Numbered from the stretch's first letter, positions 46,546 to 58,332 are shown. The stretch: 64,000 bases of DNA from Galeopsis tetrahit (GCA_963675135.1 OY776128.1:77258670-77322669); one strand, 5' to 3'. The notes: generated by a model not told the origin, from the sequence alone. A program made the numbers and translations.

Positions 46546-47192
46546 CTTTGGTGTACACTTTTCTATATCACTCATTAAATATTAATAATTCATATTAAAC
46601 AAGTGAGGATGCACATAATCTTTATGTATTAATGTACTTCTCCTACCTCCTAACATTTAATATCAATGCCAACATTAAAATTATAATTCAATTGAGTGCA
46701 CACAACAAAAATAACCCTCCCTTTGTACAGGGGATATGCATGTGTGTAATTTTAAACAATATAAGGTTGTGTTTAGATTAAAAGATTTGATTTAAGAAAA
46801 TATTTTAAATGAAATGATTTAAATATACATGAATTTCAAATTAAATTTTAGTAAGAATTAAAATTCTCTCAATTTTAATTAAATAGAGATGAACTTAAAT
46901 CTAAATATTTAAAATTTATTCATTTATATTTTAATTCAAATAAATGAAATAAATTTGGATTGAGAATTTAAAAATCATACACCTGAATACCTTCATTTAA
47001 ATGGAACAACATTGTTATTAATTATTTTTGTGGTAATTGTGAGGTAAACCGTTTTACAATAAACAACAATGTATGCGTTAATATATTTCTATTTTTCAAA
47101 AAATAGAACATAATCTCATTACATAATACCACTCAATGTAATAGAAGAAGAAACATTATTTTGCACTATTATATTCTTACAACCTCAATTCC
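46546..47192. other. intergenic, no gene seen
   Basis: AT-rich spacer between the tRNA and the 3' end of BBE-like copy 2. Nothing recognised beyond A/T-rich simple sequence. Confidence 0.5.
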
Positions 47193-48755
47193 TCATTTAG
47201 TAGGAATGCTTTGTTCATGCCAAAAAAAGTTATCAGGATCAACCTTTGATTTCACCATCACTAATCTATCAAAGTTGTTTTTGAAATATTGGGCTCCCCA
47301 TTTTCTTGCATCAACCAAAGTCGCATTTTCGATTTTCCCATGTAACCCTAAATCCACATCTCTATAATTCACATAAGCCCCCCTAGGATTCTTGGGTGCA
47401 AAATCACCCAAATAATTGTACAACTTTCTCATCCAATCAAAACGCTTATTCACATCCACCTTATCACTCTGCCAATTCGTCAAATATTGAGCCATAAATA
47501 TGACACCCTTTCGATGAGGGAACGGGGTTTCGGATTCCGAAACCCTGTCCATCATCCCTCCGAAAGGGTTCCATATCGTCATCGGCGAATCCTCCTCCAA
47601 AAAAAGCTTCCATAGCCCTTCAAGGCCCCGTTCAGGGATTGGAGTTCGGATAAAATCCGACTTCCCCTTGAAGTAGCTATTGAAGGGCGCTTTCCCCTTC
47701 AGGAGAAGGTTGGGGGGCGTGCCCTTCGGAAAACTTATGAACATAAACGCCTCGATCCAGCTCAACTCAACGGTGTCGTTTCGCGTTAACCCTAATTCGG
47801 GGAAACCCTTGTCCATGATGGTTAAAAGATCATTAGCCCTGCCTAGAAACAGGGCATCATAATTACTCACTATAGTCTTGTTTTGAGGCCTAATTAGAAC
47901 TCTAATGAACAAATTCTCATCAATTGTACTACAAACTTGTTGCCATTTGTACAAAATCTTTGTCCCACCTTGTTCAAGTGTTCTTGGAACATTAAAAACC
48001 GTTACAATTTCAGGAACTTTGACCAATTTAACCTTCCATGCTAAAATAACTCCAAAACTACCACCCCCACCTCCCCGAATCGCCCAAAATAGATCCTCCC
48101 CCATGGATTTCCGATCAAGAATTCTTCCATTAGCATCGACAATTCGAGCATCAACAACATTGTCAGCTCCGAGGCCATACTTCCTCATCATCCCACCATA
48201 CGCCCCGCCCGATAAGTGCCCGCCCATGCCCAAGCTAGGGTACAACCCGGCAGGGAAGCCATGCACATTGCTCTTCTCCGAAATCCTGTAATAAAGCTCG
48301 CCTAATGTTGCACCCGTTTGAACCCAAGCCGTGCTGGTTGGTATATCAACATTGACAGCACGGAGTCTTTGGAGATCGACGAGGATGAAGGGTGGAGGAT
48401 AGTTCAGTTGGGAGGTATAAGAGAGGCCTTCGTAGTCATGGCCGCCGCTCCTCAGCCTTATCTGGATGCCGAGTTTCTTGGCGCAGACGACGGCGGCCTG
48501 GACGTGGGGTTCGGCTAAAGGGGTGAAAATGAGCTGAGGCTTTGCCTTTGAAGGCATTAAGCATCGAAGGTTTTGTGCGGTGGAGTTCAATAGAGTGGTG
48601 TAGGATGGAGTGTTGGGAGTGAAGAAAAGAGATGAATTGAATGGTGTGAAGGTGGATTGTGTAGACATGCATTTGGGAAATGTGTTTAGAATTGGAGAGG
48701 ATTTTGAAAATGAGAGTAGGATTAGAAATGAAGAGAGAAAAAGAGAGATCTCCAT
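47193..48755 (-). CDS. berberine bridge enzyme-like FAD oxidase, copy 2 (intronless)
   Basis: A single uninterrupted frame of 520 aa, the usual intronless BBE-like form. N-terminal signal peptide MEISLFLSSFLILLSFSKSS, conserved Cys in FPKCMSTQ, and FAD-binding motif RSGGHDYEGLSYTS with the covalent His. The segment that carries the second FAD link in classical members reads GFPAGLYPSLGMGGHLSGG here: the Cys is replaced by Tyr. The flavin should therefore be bound through His only, which in this family alters redox potential and oxygen reactivity. C-terminal BBE domain with YVNYRDVDLG. Highly similar to copy 1 along the full length, same strand, 6.3 kb away: a tandem duplicate. Expected secreted or apoplastic; substrate unknown (monolignol or carbohydrate oxidation are the family options). 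Confidence 0.94.
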   Translation of the reverse strand: MEISLFLSSFLILLSFSKSSPILNTFPKCMSTQSTFTPFNSSLFFTPNTPSYTTLLNSTAQNLRCLMPSKAKPQLIFTPLAEPHVQAAVVCAKKLGIQIRLRSGGHDYEGLSYTSQLNYPPPFILVDLQRLRAVNVDIPTSTAWVQTGATLGELYYRISEKSNVHGFPAGLYPSLGMGGHLSGGAYGGMMRKYGLGADNVVDARIVDANGRILDRKSMGEDLFWAIRGGGGGSFGVILAWKVKLVKVPEIVTVFNVPRTLEQGGTKILYKWQQVCSTIDENLFIRVLIRPQNKTIVSNYDALFLGRANDLLTIMDKGFPELGLTRNDTVELSWIEAFMFISFPKGTPPNLLLKGKAPFNSYFKGKSDFIRTPIPERGLEGLWKLFLEEDSPMTIWNPFGGMMDRVSESETPFPHRKGVIFMAQYLTNWQSDKVDVNKRFDWMRKLYNYLGDFAPKNPRGAYVNYRDVDLGLHGKIENATLVDARKWGAQYFKNNFDRLVMVKSKVDPDNFFWHEQSIPTK

Positions 48756-48805
48756 TTTTTGCTATTTGTGTGATTTGTTTGCAAGAATGTGGTGAGAGTA
48801 ATGTT

Positions 48806-48813
48806 TATTTATA
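48806..48813 (-). promoter_or_regulatory. TATA box of BBE-like copy 2
   Basis: On -, ACTCTATAAATAAAC lies 51-58 bp upstream of the ATG, matching the arrangement before copy 1. A GCAAGAATGTGG leader segment (on +, 48781-48792) is also shared. Confidence 0.6.
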
Positions 48814-50505
48814 GAGTTGAAAATATATGTGATTTCATGACTAGTCAACTCTATTTAATGAATTAATGTAATCATATCCCTTTTTTGTGTTGGTGATATC
48901 TTGTAGTAATTGTTTTGTAAAGTTTGTAATATAGTCAACTCAAATATGATTTATGATCCAATTAAAAATGAGTTATCCCATTAAATTTTAATTTGCACAT
49001 ATATAACTCTCCCTTCCAAAATTATGAACTCATTTTTTTTAATCATAAAATATAGTCTAATTCACTTTTTAATGGGTATAATTTTGAAGGGTATAACAGG
49101 GTATTTTGGGTAATATAGGACCAGATTTGGACAATCAATTCTACCTTAATTATCCATCTCATACCCCCATTCCACCTTTACATATAAAATATTTTTTAAA
49201 TAAATGAGTTGCTAGATATAGATAGGAAAAGGATAAGATAGACATAAAAATGTTTAATTCGTATATTATCAGTCATTAATTAAGAGAAAGGCAAAATATT
49301 CACTTTATAGTAAGTCATAATATGTCAATTTAGGCTCCATTTGCATTTGCATGGGGATGTGATCTATGGATTTCAAATTCACCATCCAAATTCATTCCAA
49401 TTGTTTGGATTAAAAAAAGTAAATGAATGAATTTAAAATCGTTAACATCTTTTTTTATTTAAAATTGAGAGTATTTTAAATTTTTATGAAATCATGTCAT
49501 TTGAAATCCATCTATTTTTAAAATCTTTCATTTAAAATACCTTCTCAAATCAAATCCCTCCATTCAAACACAACCTTATATTTATCTTTAAGAGCTTTAT
49601 AATTATGACTTTAATTATTTAATATTATTTAAAGCCTTTTCTTTTTATTACAGTCAACGCTAGCGAATTAGGCTAAAATTTGAAGAAATAAATTTATTAT
49701 CTACATAAATTAATTTCTTAAAAAAAAAAAACTAGTATAATTAATGGAGACATATAAAATACTCCTAGATTACTACTACATTCATTAAATAGCAATTGAT
49801 ATATGTAATATGTCATTTTACCATTTTATTTATGAAAATTGTCATTTAATTCATATTAATTATAAGGACAAAATTGAAAACTAACATTTAACACACCTAT
49901 ATTAAGAGAAAATGGCATCTATACAAAAATTATTCTATAGAAAAATAAAAAATGGGACAAAGAGGGTATAATATCCATCTTTGTCATTAATTAAGAAATT
50001 TAAAGCCTTTTCCTTTTACATGAACTAATTTCTAAAAGCATGGTGGTAAGGGAGGAAAAGGATAAATTAGATTTCAATAATATTTTTGTCATTAGTAGTT
50101 AGGGAGAAAAAAAAAGACAAAATACTTACGTCATGTTTGATAGTTAAAATTAAAGGTAGATTAATTTTATTTTAATTTTTAAAAATTATTTAATAGATTA
50201 AAGGTAGATATACTTTAAAATTTGTAAAATTTAAATATCATCATAATCTCATTAATTTGACCTAAGTATCTTATAGTCCGTCATATTATGGGGATTTAGA
50301 TTTATCCCTAACCTATATAATTTTTTAACTTTAACTTTTTTTTTTTTATTACCACTATTTGCTAGTTTAGCTTTAAATTTATGACTTTATTTATTTAATA
50401 ATGACCTTTAAAGTTACCCCTATCCAATTTATTAAAATTCATTCACCAATTTATTTTATTGTTTAAAAATATTATTAAGGGATATTAAAAATTACATAAA
50501 TTATA
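48814..50505. other. upstream flank and intergenic, no gene seen
   Basis: AT-rich promoter flank of BBE-like copy 2 and spacer. No coding frame, RNA gene or bounded element could be supported. Confidence 0.5.
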
Positions 50506-50733
50506 CTCCCCCGTCCCAACTTAATTTTCATACTTACTATTCACCCCCTTTTTTTAAAATATTATAATAAATAGAATTTTGAGATATAATTTTATAAAAA
50601 AATAAATAAGTGAGCTAACTTGTATGTACCATAAAAAATAATAACATTAAATATAATATTTTAGATATTGTATGTGTAGAATTTCTAAAGGATCGAAAAA
50701 GTAGGTATGAAAGTTAAGTTGGGACAGATGGAG
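50506..50733. mobile_element. Stowaway-type MITE
   Basis: CTCCCCCGTCCCAACTTAAT at the left, AAGTTGGGACAGATGGAG at the right, TA on both sides (50504-50505, 50734-50735). 228 bp; close relative of the copy at 9289-9524. Confidence 0.85.
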
Positions 50734-50924
50734 TACTATAATTTTTTTTTTTACCAATGATTAGTCAAATTATGCTATTATTACTGAAATTAGATTTGCT
50801 TTACTACAGAGAGATTAAAAAAAAAAATCCATTCAAAAAGACATATAAAATAAAAATCACATAAATTTTATAAGTGAATATATATTTTCTTATGCAATTA
50901 ATATCTCAGAGTGTAATATATATA

Positions 50925-51155
50925 GGTAAAGTCTAGTATGCACTCGAGTGCATGCTGTGCACTCTAGTCCATGTGCACTTTTCAGTTTACTGACTTACAC
51001 TTTTTGGTAAATGGTGTTGCAGTTTTTAATTATTACTTATACAGTTTAATAATTGAAAAGTGCAACACCATTTACCAAAGTGTAAGTCAGTAACTGAAAA
51101 GTGCAACATGGACTAGGGTGCACAACATGCACTCGAGTCCATAGCAGACCAACCC
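50925..51155. mobile_element. MITE of the 'ctcgagtgcatgttgtgcacc' family
   Basis: Starts GGTAAAGTCTAGTATGCACT, ends GCAGACCAACCC. 9-bp duplication ATATATATA at 50916-50924 and 51156-51164 (low complexity, so weaker evidence). 231 bp. Confidence 0.8.
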
Positions 51156-51591
51156 ATATATATATATTTTTTAGTTTCCTATTTTTTAGGTTTTAAAGTT
51201 TTTTTTTTTTTTTTTTTTATTTCGATTGTTTTCTTTTCTTTTTATAATTTTTTTTATTTCCTATTATTTCGCTTTTCTTTCCTTTTTTTTTTTTTTTAAC
51301 TGTTTTCTAGTTTTTTTTTTATTAATTAAAAGAATGGATATTAAAAAGTGTAGGTAAATATAATTAAGAAGTGAAACACAATATTACTAAAAAAAAAAAA
51401 AAAGTGTAAGTCAATATTACTGAAAGTGTAATACAATATGAGTTTATAAAAAAGTGCAAGTTAGTATAACTGAAAAGTACAATACAATATTACTAATAAA
51501 AAATGTAAGTCCATATAACTAAAAAGTGCAACACAATACTTTACTAAAAAGTGTAAGTCACTATAAATTTGTAAACTTTAAAAAGATGCAA

Positions 51592-52151
51592 CACCATTTA
51601 CCAAAAAAATGTAAGTCACACAACTGAAAAATGCAACACAATATTACTAAAAAGTGTAAGTCACTATAAATAAAAATATTACTCCATCAGTTCTACAATA
51701 ACTTTCACATTTTCCTTTTCGGGACGTCCCATAATAACTTTCACACCCTTAAAATGAAAACTCTTTTATAAACTTCAACCTAAGAATATCCTAAATTTTA
51801 CACAAATGTCATTAATTTTTTTTTTACACATATACAAAAGTCAACTCATTTATTTATTTTATACATAAAGTGTAGGACACTACAATAAAAAGATGCAACA
51901 CCATTTAGCAAAAAAATGTAAGTCACACAACTGAAAAATGCAACACAATATTACTAAAAAGTGTAAGTCACTATAAATAAAAATATTACTCCTTTTCTCG
52001 GGACGTCCCATAATAACTTTCACACCCTTAAAATGAAAATTCCTTTATAAACTTTAACCTCAGAATATTCTAAATTTTACACAAATGTCATTATTTTTTT
52101 TTTTTTTACACATATACAAAAGTCAACTCATTTATTTATTTTATACATAAA
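51592..52151. repeat. direct tandem duplication of a MITE-derived segment (about 280 bp per copy)
   Basis: The block 'agatgcaacaccattta.caaaaaaatgtaagtcacacaactg' through 'tttatttattttatacataaa' occurs at about 51592-51869 and again at about 51890-52151. Each copy joins degenerate sequence of the 'gcaacacc' MITE family to part of a Stowaway element. Confidence 0.75.
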
Positions 52152-52237
52152 ATTATTCTTCAAAACTCCACTCATTATTATACTTTCTTAATTTACGTGT
52201 CCACCTATATATGAAAGTTATTTCGGGAGGAAGGGAG
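51682..52237. mobile_element. composite Stowaway-type MITE
   Basis: CTCCATCAGTTCTACAATAA at the left and TTATTTCGGGAGGAAGGGAG at the right, TA on both sides (51680-51681, 52238-52239). At 556 bp it is twice the normal length because of the internal duplication. Upstream 51330-51660 is further degenerate 'gcaacac...gtgtaagtca' sequence. Confidence 0.65.
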
Positions 52238-52239
52238 TA

Positions 52240-53379
52240 TTATCTATATATATATATATATATATATAAATAAAAGCAACATAGTTGACTGCTGGTCAAT
52301 TCCCGCCCAAATTATTGTGGGCCCAACTTTTCTCTCTTTCACTCTTTTTTTTTTAAACAAATGTCCAACTGTTTTAATTTTTGACTTATATCACTCTTGA
52401 GTCTTTTTTTTTTTTAATTCTATTCACAGTTACAAATTAATTATTAAAAAACATATGTAATTAAGTATATTCCTATAAATTTTAATTATTAAAAAATATT
52501 TGTAATTAATTTATATATATTTGTACATATACTTTTGTTTCCCAAGATTATATATAGATTTTAATTATAAGTTAAAATTTGTATGAGATAGTTTCATAAA
52601 TTTATTTTGTAAAATTCAATTAATTATTCGTCAAAAGCTTCCAATCTTTTCATTTAGATGTCTCACAAAAAAAAAATCTCATTTTATTTTTGTGTATACA
52701 TTGTGACTCCACCTCTTTTACTCTTAAATTATTCTACATCCCATTTTATTCCCTCTCTTCAATCATATCAATTTTACTACACCTCATTTTATATTAATGT
52801 TTTTCAAATTCTGTGATAATTAGACGGATGAAGTAATATTCCATCAATAATTATAAGTGAAAATAGATTTTAAAAAATGTAATTGAAGCTTCTTCACAAG
52901 ATGAAATCAATGATATGATTTCACATAGTATTATTGTTTTTCAAATTCGATAAAATTCAACCATTAAATTTTTTAAATCATACGAATGTATTCTACAAAT
53001 AATTAATTAAAATTTATTAATAATCAATCCATCGTGGAACGCACGAATACAAGTCAATGCAACACTAAAAATGCCACATAAAAAAAAAAAAAAAGTTAAA
53101 AAGTTAATGGTAAATTCAGGTTCACATGGTGCATCCCGTGTACACAACACTGACACACGACAAAAATAGGATTCTCGGATACAATATTACGCGATAATAG
53201 ACGCCCATTCTACTTACTTATCTAATTGTGCTATTTTCTTCACACATTTTTTTTTTTTCTTCCTCATGCTTTTAGGTTCTCCACGTTTTTCATTGTCAGA
53301 GATATACCTACAATATATATTGTGTAATGGGACAATTAAGTTGAAAAAAAAAACATAATTAATTCTCGTGAAATAAAAT
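52240..53379. other. intergenic, no gene seen
   Basis: A TA-rich run at about 52241-52267, then AT-rich sequence. A weak short palindrome TCGTG..CACGA near 53032-53047 was considered as a Helitron end and not accepted. The missing part of the kinase gene is not found here. Confidence 0.5.
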
Positions 53380-55362
53380 TCAATACTTGAAGTGCCTTTT
53401 AAAACAAAAAATAGTTAAATAACTCATCAAAACAAAAATTGATAATTCAAGGAACTGTTGATGCCTATTCAAGCATTCGTGGTGGAGATAGGCTAAACCT
53501 TTCGCTGTTCCTAATGCCACTGCGTATCTCTCTTTCCATCCCAGGAAATTGGAGCCGAAGAGATGCCGATCCAGTGATAAATTCTCCAGGTACTCGTAGA
53601 TTAGAACCCTATGCCTTGTATCTGAACAAAACCCCCAAATTCTCACAAGGTTCATGTGATTGATTTTTCCAATTGTGCTGATTTCTGCTAAATATTCATC
53701 TTCTGCTTGAAGGAATCCACCTAGTTTCTTCACCGCCACGGCCCTGTTTTCCGGTAAAACGCCTCTGTAAACAGTGCCGGAGCCTCCTTTTCCGATCTCC
53801 TCCGTGAAATTTTTGGTTGCTTTTTTCAGCTCTCCATAGGTGTACCTTCTGAACTGGCTCGAGATCATCTGGTATCCAGCTTCAACGGACGCTGGAACGC
53901 CATTCTTCTGCCATAGAAACCACCATCCAAGCAGTAAGAACACCAATTCGGTTGTACCTAATGCTGCAGCAAACGAGTATATTTCCACCCATCTCACCCT
54001 TTTGTTGCTGAGGTCATACATAGAAGGCGAACCTATGGTAATCTCTGCTTCAGTTGATCCACAATTTGAGCTGGAAACATGAAATGTATCCAGTTTTTGT
54101 GCTTGAAAACTCTCTGGTAGCTTGATATATATACTTCCAGGAAATTCTGGATGTTCGTAACCATTCAATAGTTCACTCTTTTTATAACATGGCCCTATTC
54201 CTGTCAGCCTGTAGCTAAATGCCTTGCAACGGAAATCATTCAAACAGATATCCCTGCAAGTTTCCAATGCAATGGAAGGCGTATAATTCAGATCAAAACC
54301 ATAGAAATCTGCATGTGGGATCTCAAGAAACTTCACTTTTCTTGAGTTTAACTGGGTTTGATTGAATCTAGCCTTGCAGCCGAGGTTCCAATCACTTGGA
54401 TTGTTCATCTCGAATCCAGGAACACACGTGCACTTGGGTTCTGGTGCATAAACACACAACGCGTTTCTTCCACATACCCCGAACACACGACATGGCTGTG
54501 TTAGAGCTTTCCATGTTATATCCCAAACTCCCGTGGATTGATTCAAGCTATAGACTCGTAGGTTTCCATCATAGTCGACTGTTAGCCTCCTCTTTATCCC
54601 ATACCCCATATCAGAAGTATTGAATTGCAGTTGATCACTTGATTGAAACCTGCCCTTTCCATCTAGCCTTGCTACTCTGCTACTGTTGTAGTTTGTTCGC
54701 CCATTTCTGTACACACCAAGATCGGGGTTTGGCCAATAGGGGGTGGACACATCAGGAGTGTCTGATATCAGCTTCAAGACATTGCTACTATCGAAACTCA
54801 GAGTGAAGTAGCCTGATTTGAAGCTCCCCTGTCCCAAGGCAGATATCAATCTGCTGTTCTTGGTTAATGTTTGAGAAGGGAGCAGAGTATCTGTGGGATA
54901 GTCGAAACTTTGCCAGATAATAACATCACTTGTGTTCTTCAGGACAAGGTTTCCGGTGTTGAGAAGCTCAGCTGAAGCAGCATTGGTATTCGTTTGCCAT
55001 ACGATGCTGCCATCAAGATCCTTTAAGGCCATGGTTCCATCTCGTTTGATTGTTACTTTAGAGCCTTTTCCGTTAACAGGCCTGTCTCGATTGGCTGTCC
55101 AGACGACTGTTTTGTCTCTGGAGTTTGTGAACCAGATTGCAAACCAGAAGGCATTGGTTCCGAGGCTGTGAAAGCCACAGGTGAAGGTGTTATCGGGGGA
55201 GACGATGAAAGTGGATTCTTTTTCAACAGATAAGGAATGTCCTCTCTGTAAAATGGATTGAGAAGTTGAAACTTGTTGAGGGAATGAGAATAGAAATAGA
55301 ATGTGAAGTATGAAGATGAGATTAAGAATTTGGTATCTCATTTTGGGTGGTTGATGTTGCAT
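53380..55362 (-). CDS. G-type lectin S-receptor-like Ser/Thr kinase, truncated inside the kinase domain (possible pseudogene)
   Basis: An ORF of 660 aa from the ATG at 55362 (a second Met follows at 55341). Domain order: signal peptide (LNLIFILHILFLFSF), bulb-type mannose-binding lectin with WQSFDYPTDTLLPSQ, S-locus/EGF-like cysteine region (CRVFGVCGRNALC, CTCVPGFE), PAN/apple region, and one transmembrane helix near residue 455-480. A kinase N-lobe follows, with P-loop GKGGSGTVYRG near 520 and VAVKKL Lys near 540. The kinase stops at GLAYLHHECL (about 630). The catalytic loop (HCDVKPEN), DFG and the whole C-lobe are missing, replaced by about 30 unrelated residues to the stop. Relatives (ZmPK1 type) are about 770-800 aa and usually intronless. 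No splice donor is seen at the break (about 53469). The product could be a kinase-dead receptor or decoy, or the gene may be dead. Confidence 0.85.
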   Translation of the reverse strand: MQHQPPKMRYQILNLIFILHILFLFSFPQQVSTSQSILQRGHSLSVEKESTFIVSPDNTFTCGFHSLGTNAFWFAIWFTNSRDKTVVWTANRDRPVNGKGSKVTIKRDGTMALKDLDGSIVWQTNTNAASAELLNTGNLVLKNTSDVIIWQSFDYPTDTLLPSQTLTKNSRLISALGQGSFKSGYFTLSFDSSNVLKLISDTPDVSTPYWPNPDLGVYRNGRTNYNSSRVARLDGKGRFQSSDQLQFNTSDMGYGIKRRLTVDYDGNLRVYSLNQSTGVWDITWKALTQPCRVFGVCGRNALCVYAPEPKCTCVPGFEMNNPSDWNLGCKARFNQTQLNSRKVKFLEIPHADFYGFDLNYTPSIALETCRDICLNDFRCKAFSYRLTGIGPCYKKSELLNGYEHPEFPGSIYIKLPESFQAQKLDTFHVSSSNCGSTEAEITIGSPSMYDLSNKRVRWVEIYSFAAALGTTELVFLLLGWWFLWQKNGVPASVEAGYQMISSQFRRYTYGELKKATKNFTEEIGKGGSGTVYRGVLPENRAVAVKKLGGFLQAEDEYLAEISTIGKINHMNLVRIWGFCSDTRHRVLIYEYLENLSLDRHLFGSNFLGWKERYAVALGTAKGLAYLHHECLNRHQQFLELSIFVLMSYLTIFCFKRHFKY

Positions 55363-55895
55363 TTCTTGATTAACATCGTATAAATAGATAGAGAGTTTGT
55401 TGAGACTTGAGACGTATACAGTAGGGCGGAATGTATGCAGTTGTTGGGTCAACTTAAATTTGAGGTTTATTTTAGGAAAATAAGTTTTCAAATTTTTTTT
55501 TTTTAGGAAAATAAGTATAAATTTCGAGTTTACTTGGAATGGAATGAGTCGAATGACTGACCACATTTGGCAGTTTTTCCCCATTTAATTGGAGTGTAGT
55601 GTATTTTCTTCTCGAAGTAGTCTGGCCCATGACTTGTTATATACTACTTTTTTTTTAAGGTTTGGTCGAGTCTTTTTAATAAATAAGTCTGGTCCGAAAA
55701 CATTTTAAAGGTTTTTTTATGCCTATTAGTGTATTTTTTTTAAAAAAAATCCTAACACTTATATTTCATCGTATCATAAAAATTCATAATTATATTGCTT
55801 AATGATTACTAGTTAAAATTTAGATACTTTTATTAAAATGTTTTCTATATTTAAGCATAGTACCATATATATATATATATATTAAATATTTATTA
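55363..55895. other. 5' flank of the receptor kinase gene
   Basis: AT-rich; the frame continues upstream of 55362 without an in-frame ATG that gives a plausible signal peptide. Nothing further recognised. Confidence 0.4.
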
Positions 55896-56178
55896 CTCCC
55901 CCCGTCCCATATTAATTTTCATAGGTAGATGGGCACAAATATTAAGAAAGTGTAATAATGAGTGGAGTTTTGAGGGATAATTTTGTAAACCTTTATGTGT
56001 AAAGTAAATAAATGAGTTGACTTTTGTGTATGTGTGGAGAAAAAGTAATGGCATTTGTGTAAAATTGAGGATATTGTGAGGGTGGAGTTTATAAATGATT
56101 TTCCATTTTAAGGGTGTGAAAGTTATTGTGGGACGTACTAAAAAGGAAAGTGTGAAAGTTATTGTGGGACGGAGGGAG
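55896..56178. mobile_element. Stowaway-type MITE
   Basis: CTCCCCCCGTCCCATATTAA at the left, TTATTGTGGGACGGAGGGAG at the right, TA on both sides (55894-55895, 56179-56180). 283 bp. Confidence 0.85.
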
Positions 56179-56205
56179 TATATTTTTATATTATATATAT
56201 ATATC

Positions 56206-56608
56206 AAGGTTGTAAAAATCGGAAATCGCTAGTCGGGCGTTTTCTGGCCGCTAGCGCCTAGACCGCCTAGGCGATCCAATTTTTTATTTATTTTTTTAAT
56301 TTTTTTTTAAAAAATACATGAATATCAACACTAAAAAAATAATTTATTTATGTATTATTGATTTGTTTCCCAAATTCACGTTTGTAAATGTAATTAGTAA
56401 TTTTTGAGTTTTTTTTATTTATTTACGGGAATGAAACGACATAGTTTCGAATTTTTAAATTAAAAAAAACCCGACTAGACCGCTTAGGCAGCGCCTAATG
56501 AGCCAGCCGCCTAGATGGCCCGATTAATATAAAATCCCATCAAATACCTCCCGCCTAGCGCCTAGGCCCCGCCTAGGCGCCGCCCAAACTCGATTTCTGC
56601 AACCATGA
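56206..56608. mobile_element. inverted-repeat element rich in 'ccgcctaggcg' motifs
   Basis: CAAGGTTGTAAAAATCGGAA at the left faces CGATTTCTGCAACCATG at the right. Both arms hold GC-rich 'gcgcctaggc' blocks in opposite orientation. About 400 bp in a TATATA context, so any target duplication is masked. Probably hAT-like. Confidence 0.6.
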
Positions 56609-57398
56609 TATATATATATATTAAATTAAATAGATCGATCTGTTGGGCTTGAAATGTCTACAAAAAAAAGTTTAAGTTCGGTCTATTTAATTAAATAGAC
56701 TTTTAAAAAAGTTTGAATCCGACTTGTTTATTAAATGAGTCGAGTCGAGCCAAACTTTAATAGGTCGAACTGTAGGCCCTGTCAGTAGTCTAATCCATTC
56801 CCACCTCTAATAATAAGAAAGTTGAATAATGATTAGAATTTTAAAGGAAAATTTTATAATGTTTTTATGTATAATTATAAAGTAGAGAAATAGGCATCTA
56901 TGTTCATAAATAAAAAATTATGATTGTGAATATAATTTTGGAACGTTTCATTCTATGGTCATGAGAATATCAATATAAATTGGGTTGTCCAGCCAAACAT
57001 TCCACACCTTTGAAATAGTCTTCATTCTATTCTTGGAAGGTTCTTTGACAGTAGCCATACCTTTAAAAAAAAAAAAACTAAGTGACGAGTATGACTACAA
57101 CAAAAAAATAATTTTTTAAAGAATCTAATATTTGTGGTTGAGCCGAAAAAATAATACAGTAATTGAATGACGTCTAGGTCCATTTCCGTTCAAAATGAAT
57201 GATTTACAAGAAATCGAATCAGTCCGGTGACCGCCTCCGCCTAGACTATTTTTGCCGGAGAGGATAAAAGTCAACCCTCTATAATGACCTTAATTTAATT
57301 GTGTGCATGTCTCACATGGATTAAGCAAGGTATTTAATTAAGAGATTGTTCAGTGCGTGGTGGTCTTTTCTTATCAAAACTAAAAAGGCGTGGGCACC

Positions 57399-57436
<38 letters not shown>

Positions 57437-58332
57437 AATTTGACCCAATTAACTTTTTTTCGGTTGTTTCAATTAAAATTACTCTATTTTTTACAAATTA
57501 TTATTTCACATTTTATTATATATTTTTCCTTCTTCAATCATATGATCAGATCTAATATATTTATTTATTTTATCATATTTTTTAATCTATGTGCATAAAG
57601 CTCTGATTATCTTTCACAAATAATTAGGAGGAAGGTGATATAGTTAGACCTAGGATATCATATTTTATACTGGTGTAAGAAAGCATTAACTATAAATGGA
57701 CATACAAAAGCTTTCAATTTGAATGGGCACTGTCACATTATAATATCCTCTAATGACATGAATTGTACATATTGCATAGTAAATGTACACCAAATGAATG
57801 GAATATCATTCAAACAACTCCTAATGAAATTAGGATATTTAAATTCATTGTTATACCCAATCCAAACACGAATTTGTGAAAATATTTATGGATGAGCTCT
57901 TTCCAAAAGATTTGGACAAAAACTTGTGTTAATTAAGTTTACGAAATTTTAAAAGGGCAAATTTGGTAATATCTTTTAGCATATAAGGTATCATGTTTTC
58001 GTGATTTTGAGATGTAGTTCACAAAAGTTTATGATGAACTTGATAATATTATTTAGTGTCACTGTTTATCTATTTTAATAAAAATAACACATAAAAGAGA
58101 GTTCATGTGAACTTAATTCAAAAGAGATACACTAATCTATAAATAAAATCGACATTAATTGGCGCACTTGAGGTATTATTATGGCAACAAAAGACACCAC
58201 TAAAGTACCCATGCAACTAACCCTAATTGATAATTAAAAAGTAAGCAAAATGACTCCTCATGTTAATGCCTCACACGTCTAAGCTCCATTAAGCTGCAAT
58301 GAAAATCAATTAATCAATAAACCTATTATGTC
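56609..58332. other. intergenic; long poly-A run
   Basis: AT-rich with no supported gene. A run of about 34 A lies at 57400-57433. The final few hundred bases are the upstream flank of the peroxidase gene. Confidence 0.5.

Noticed and set aside
46243..46575. 110-codon frame on - over the tRNA
   Set aside because: Simply reads through the tRNA-Arg gene and its flanks.
52240..53050. Possible second Helitron starting TCTATATATATATATA
   Set aside because: The only candidate 3' hairpin (TCGTG..CACGA) is short and not followed by CTRRT.
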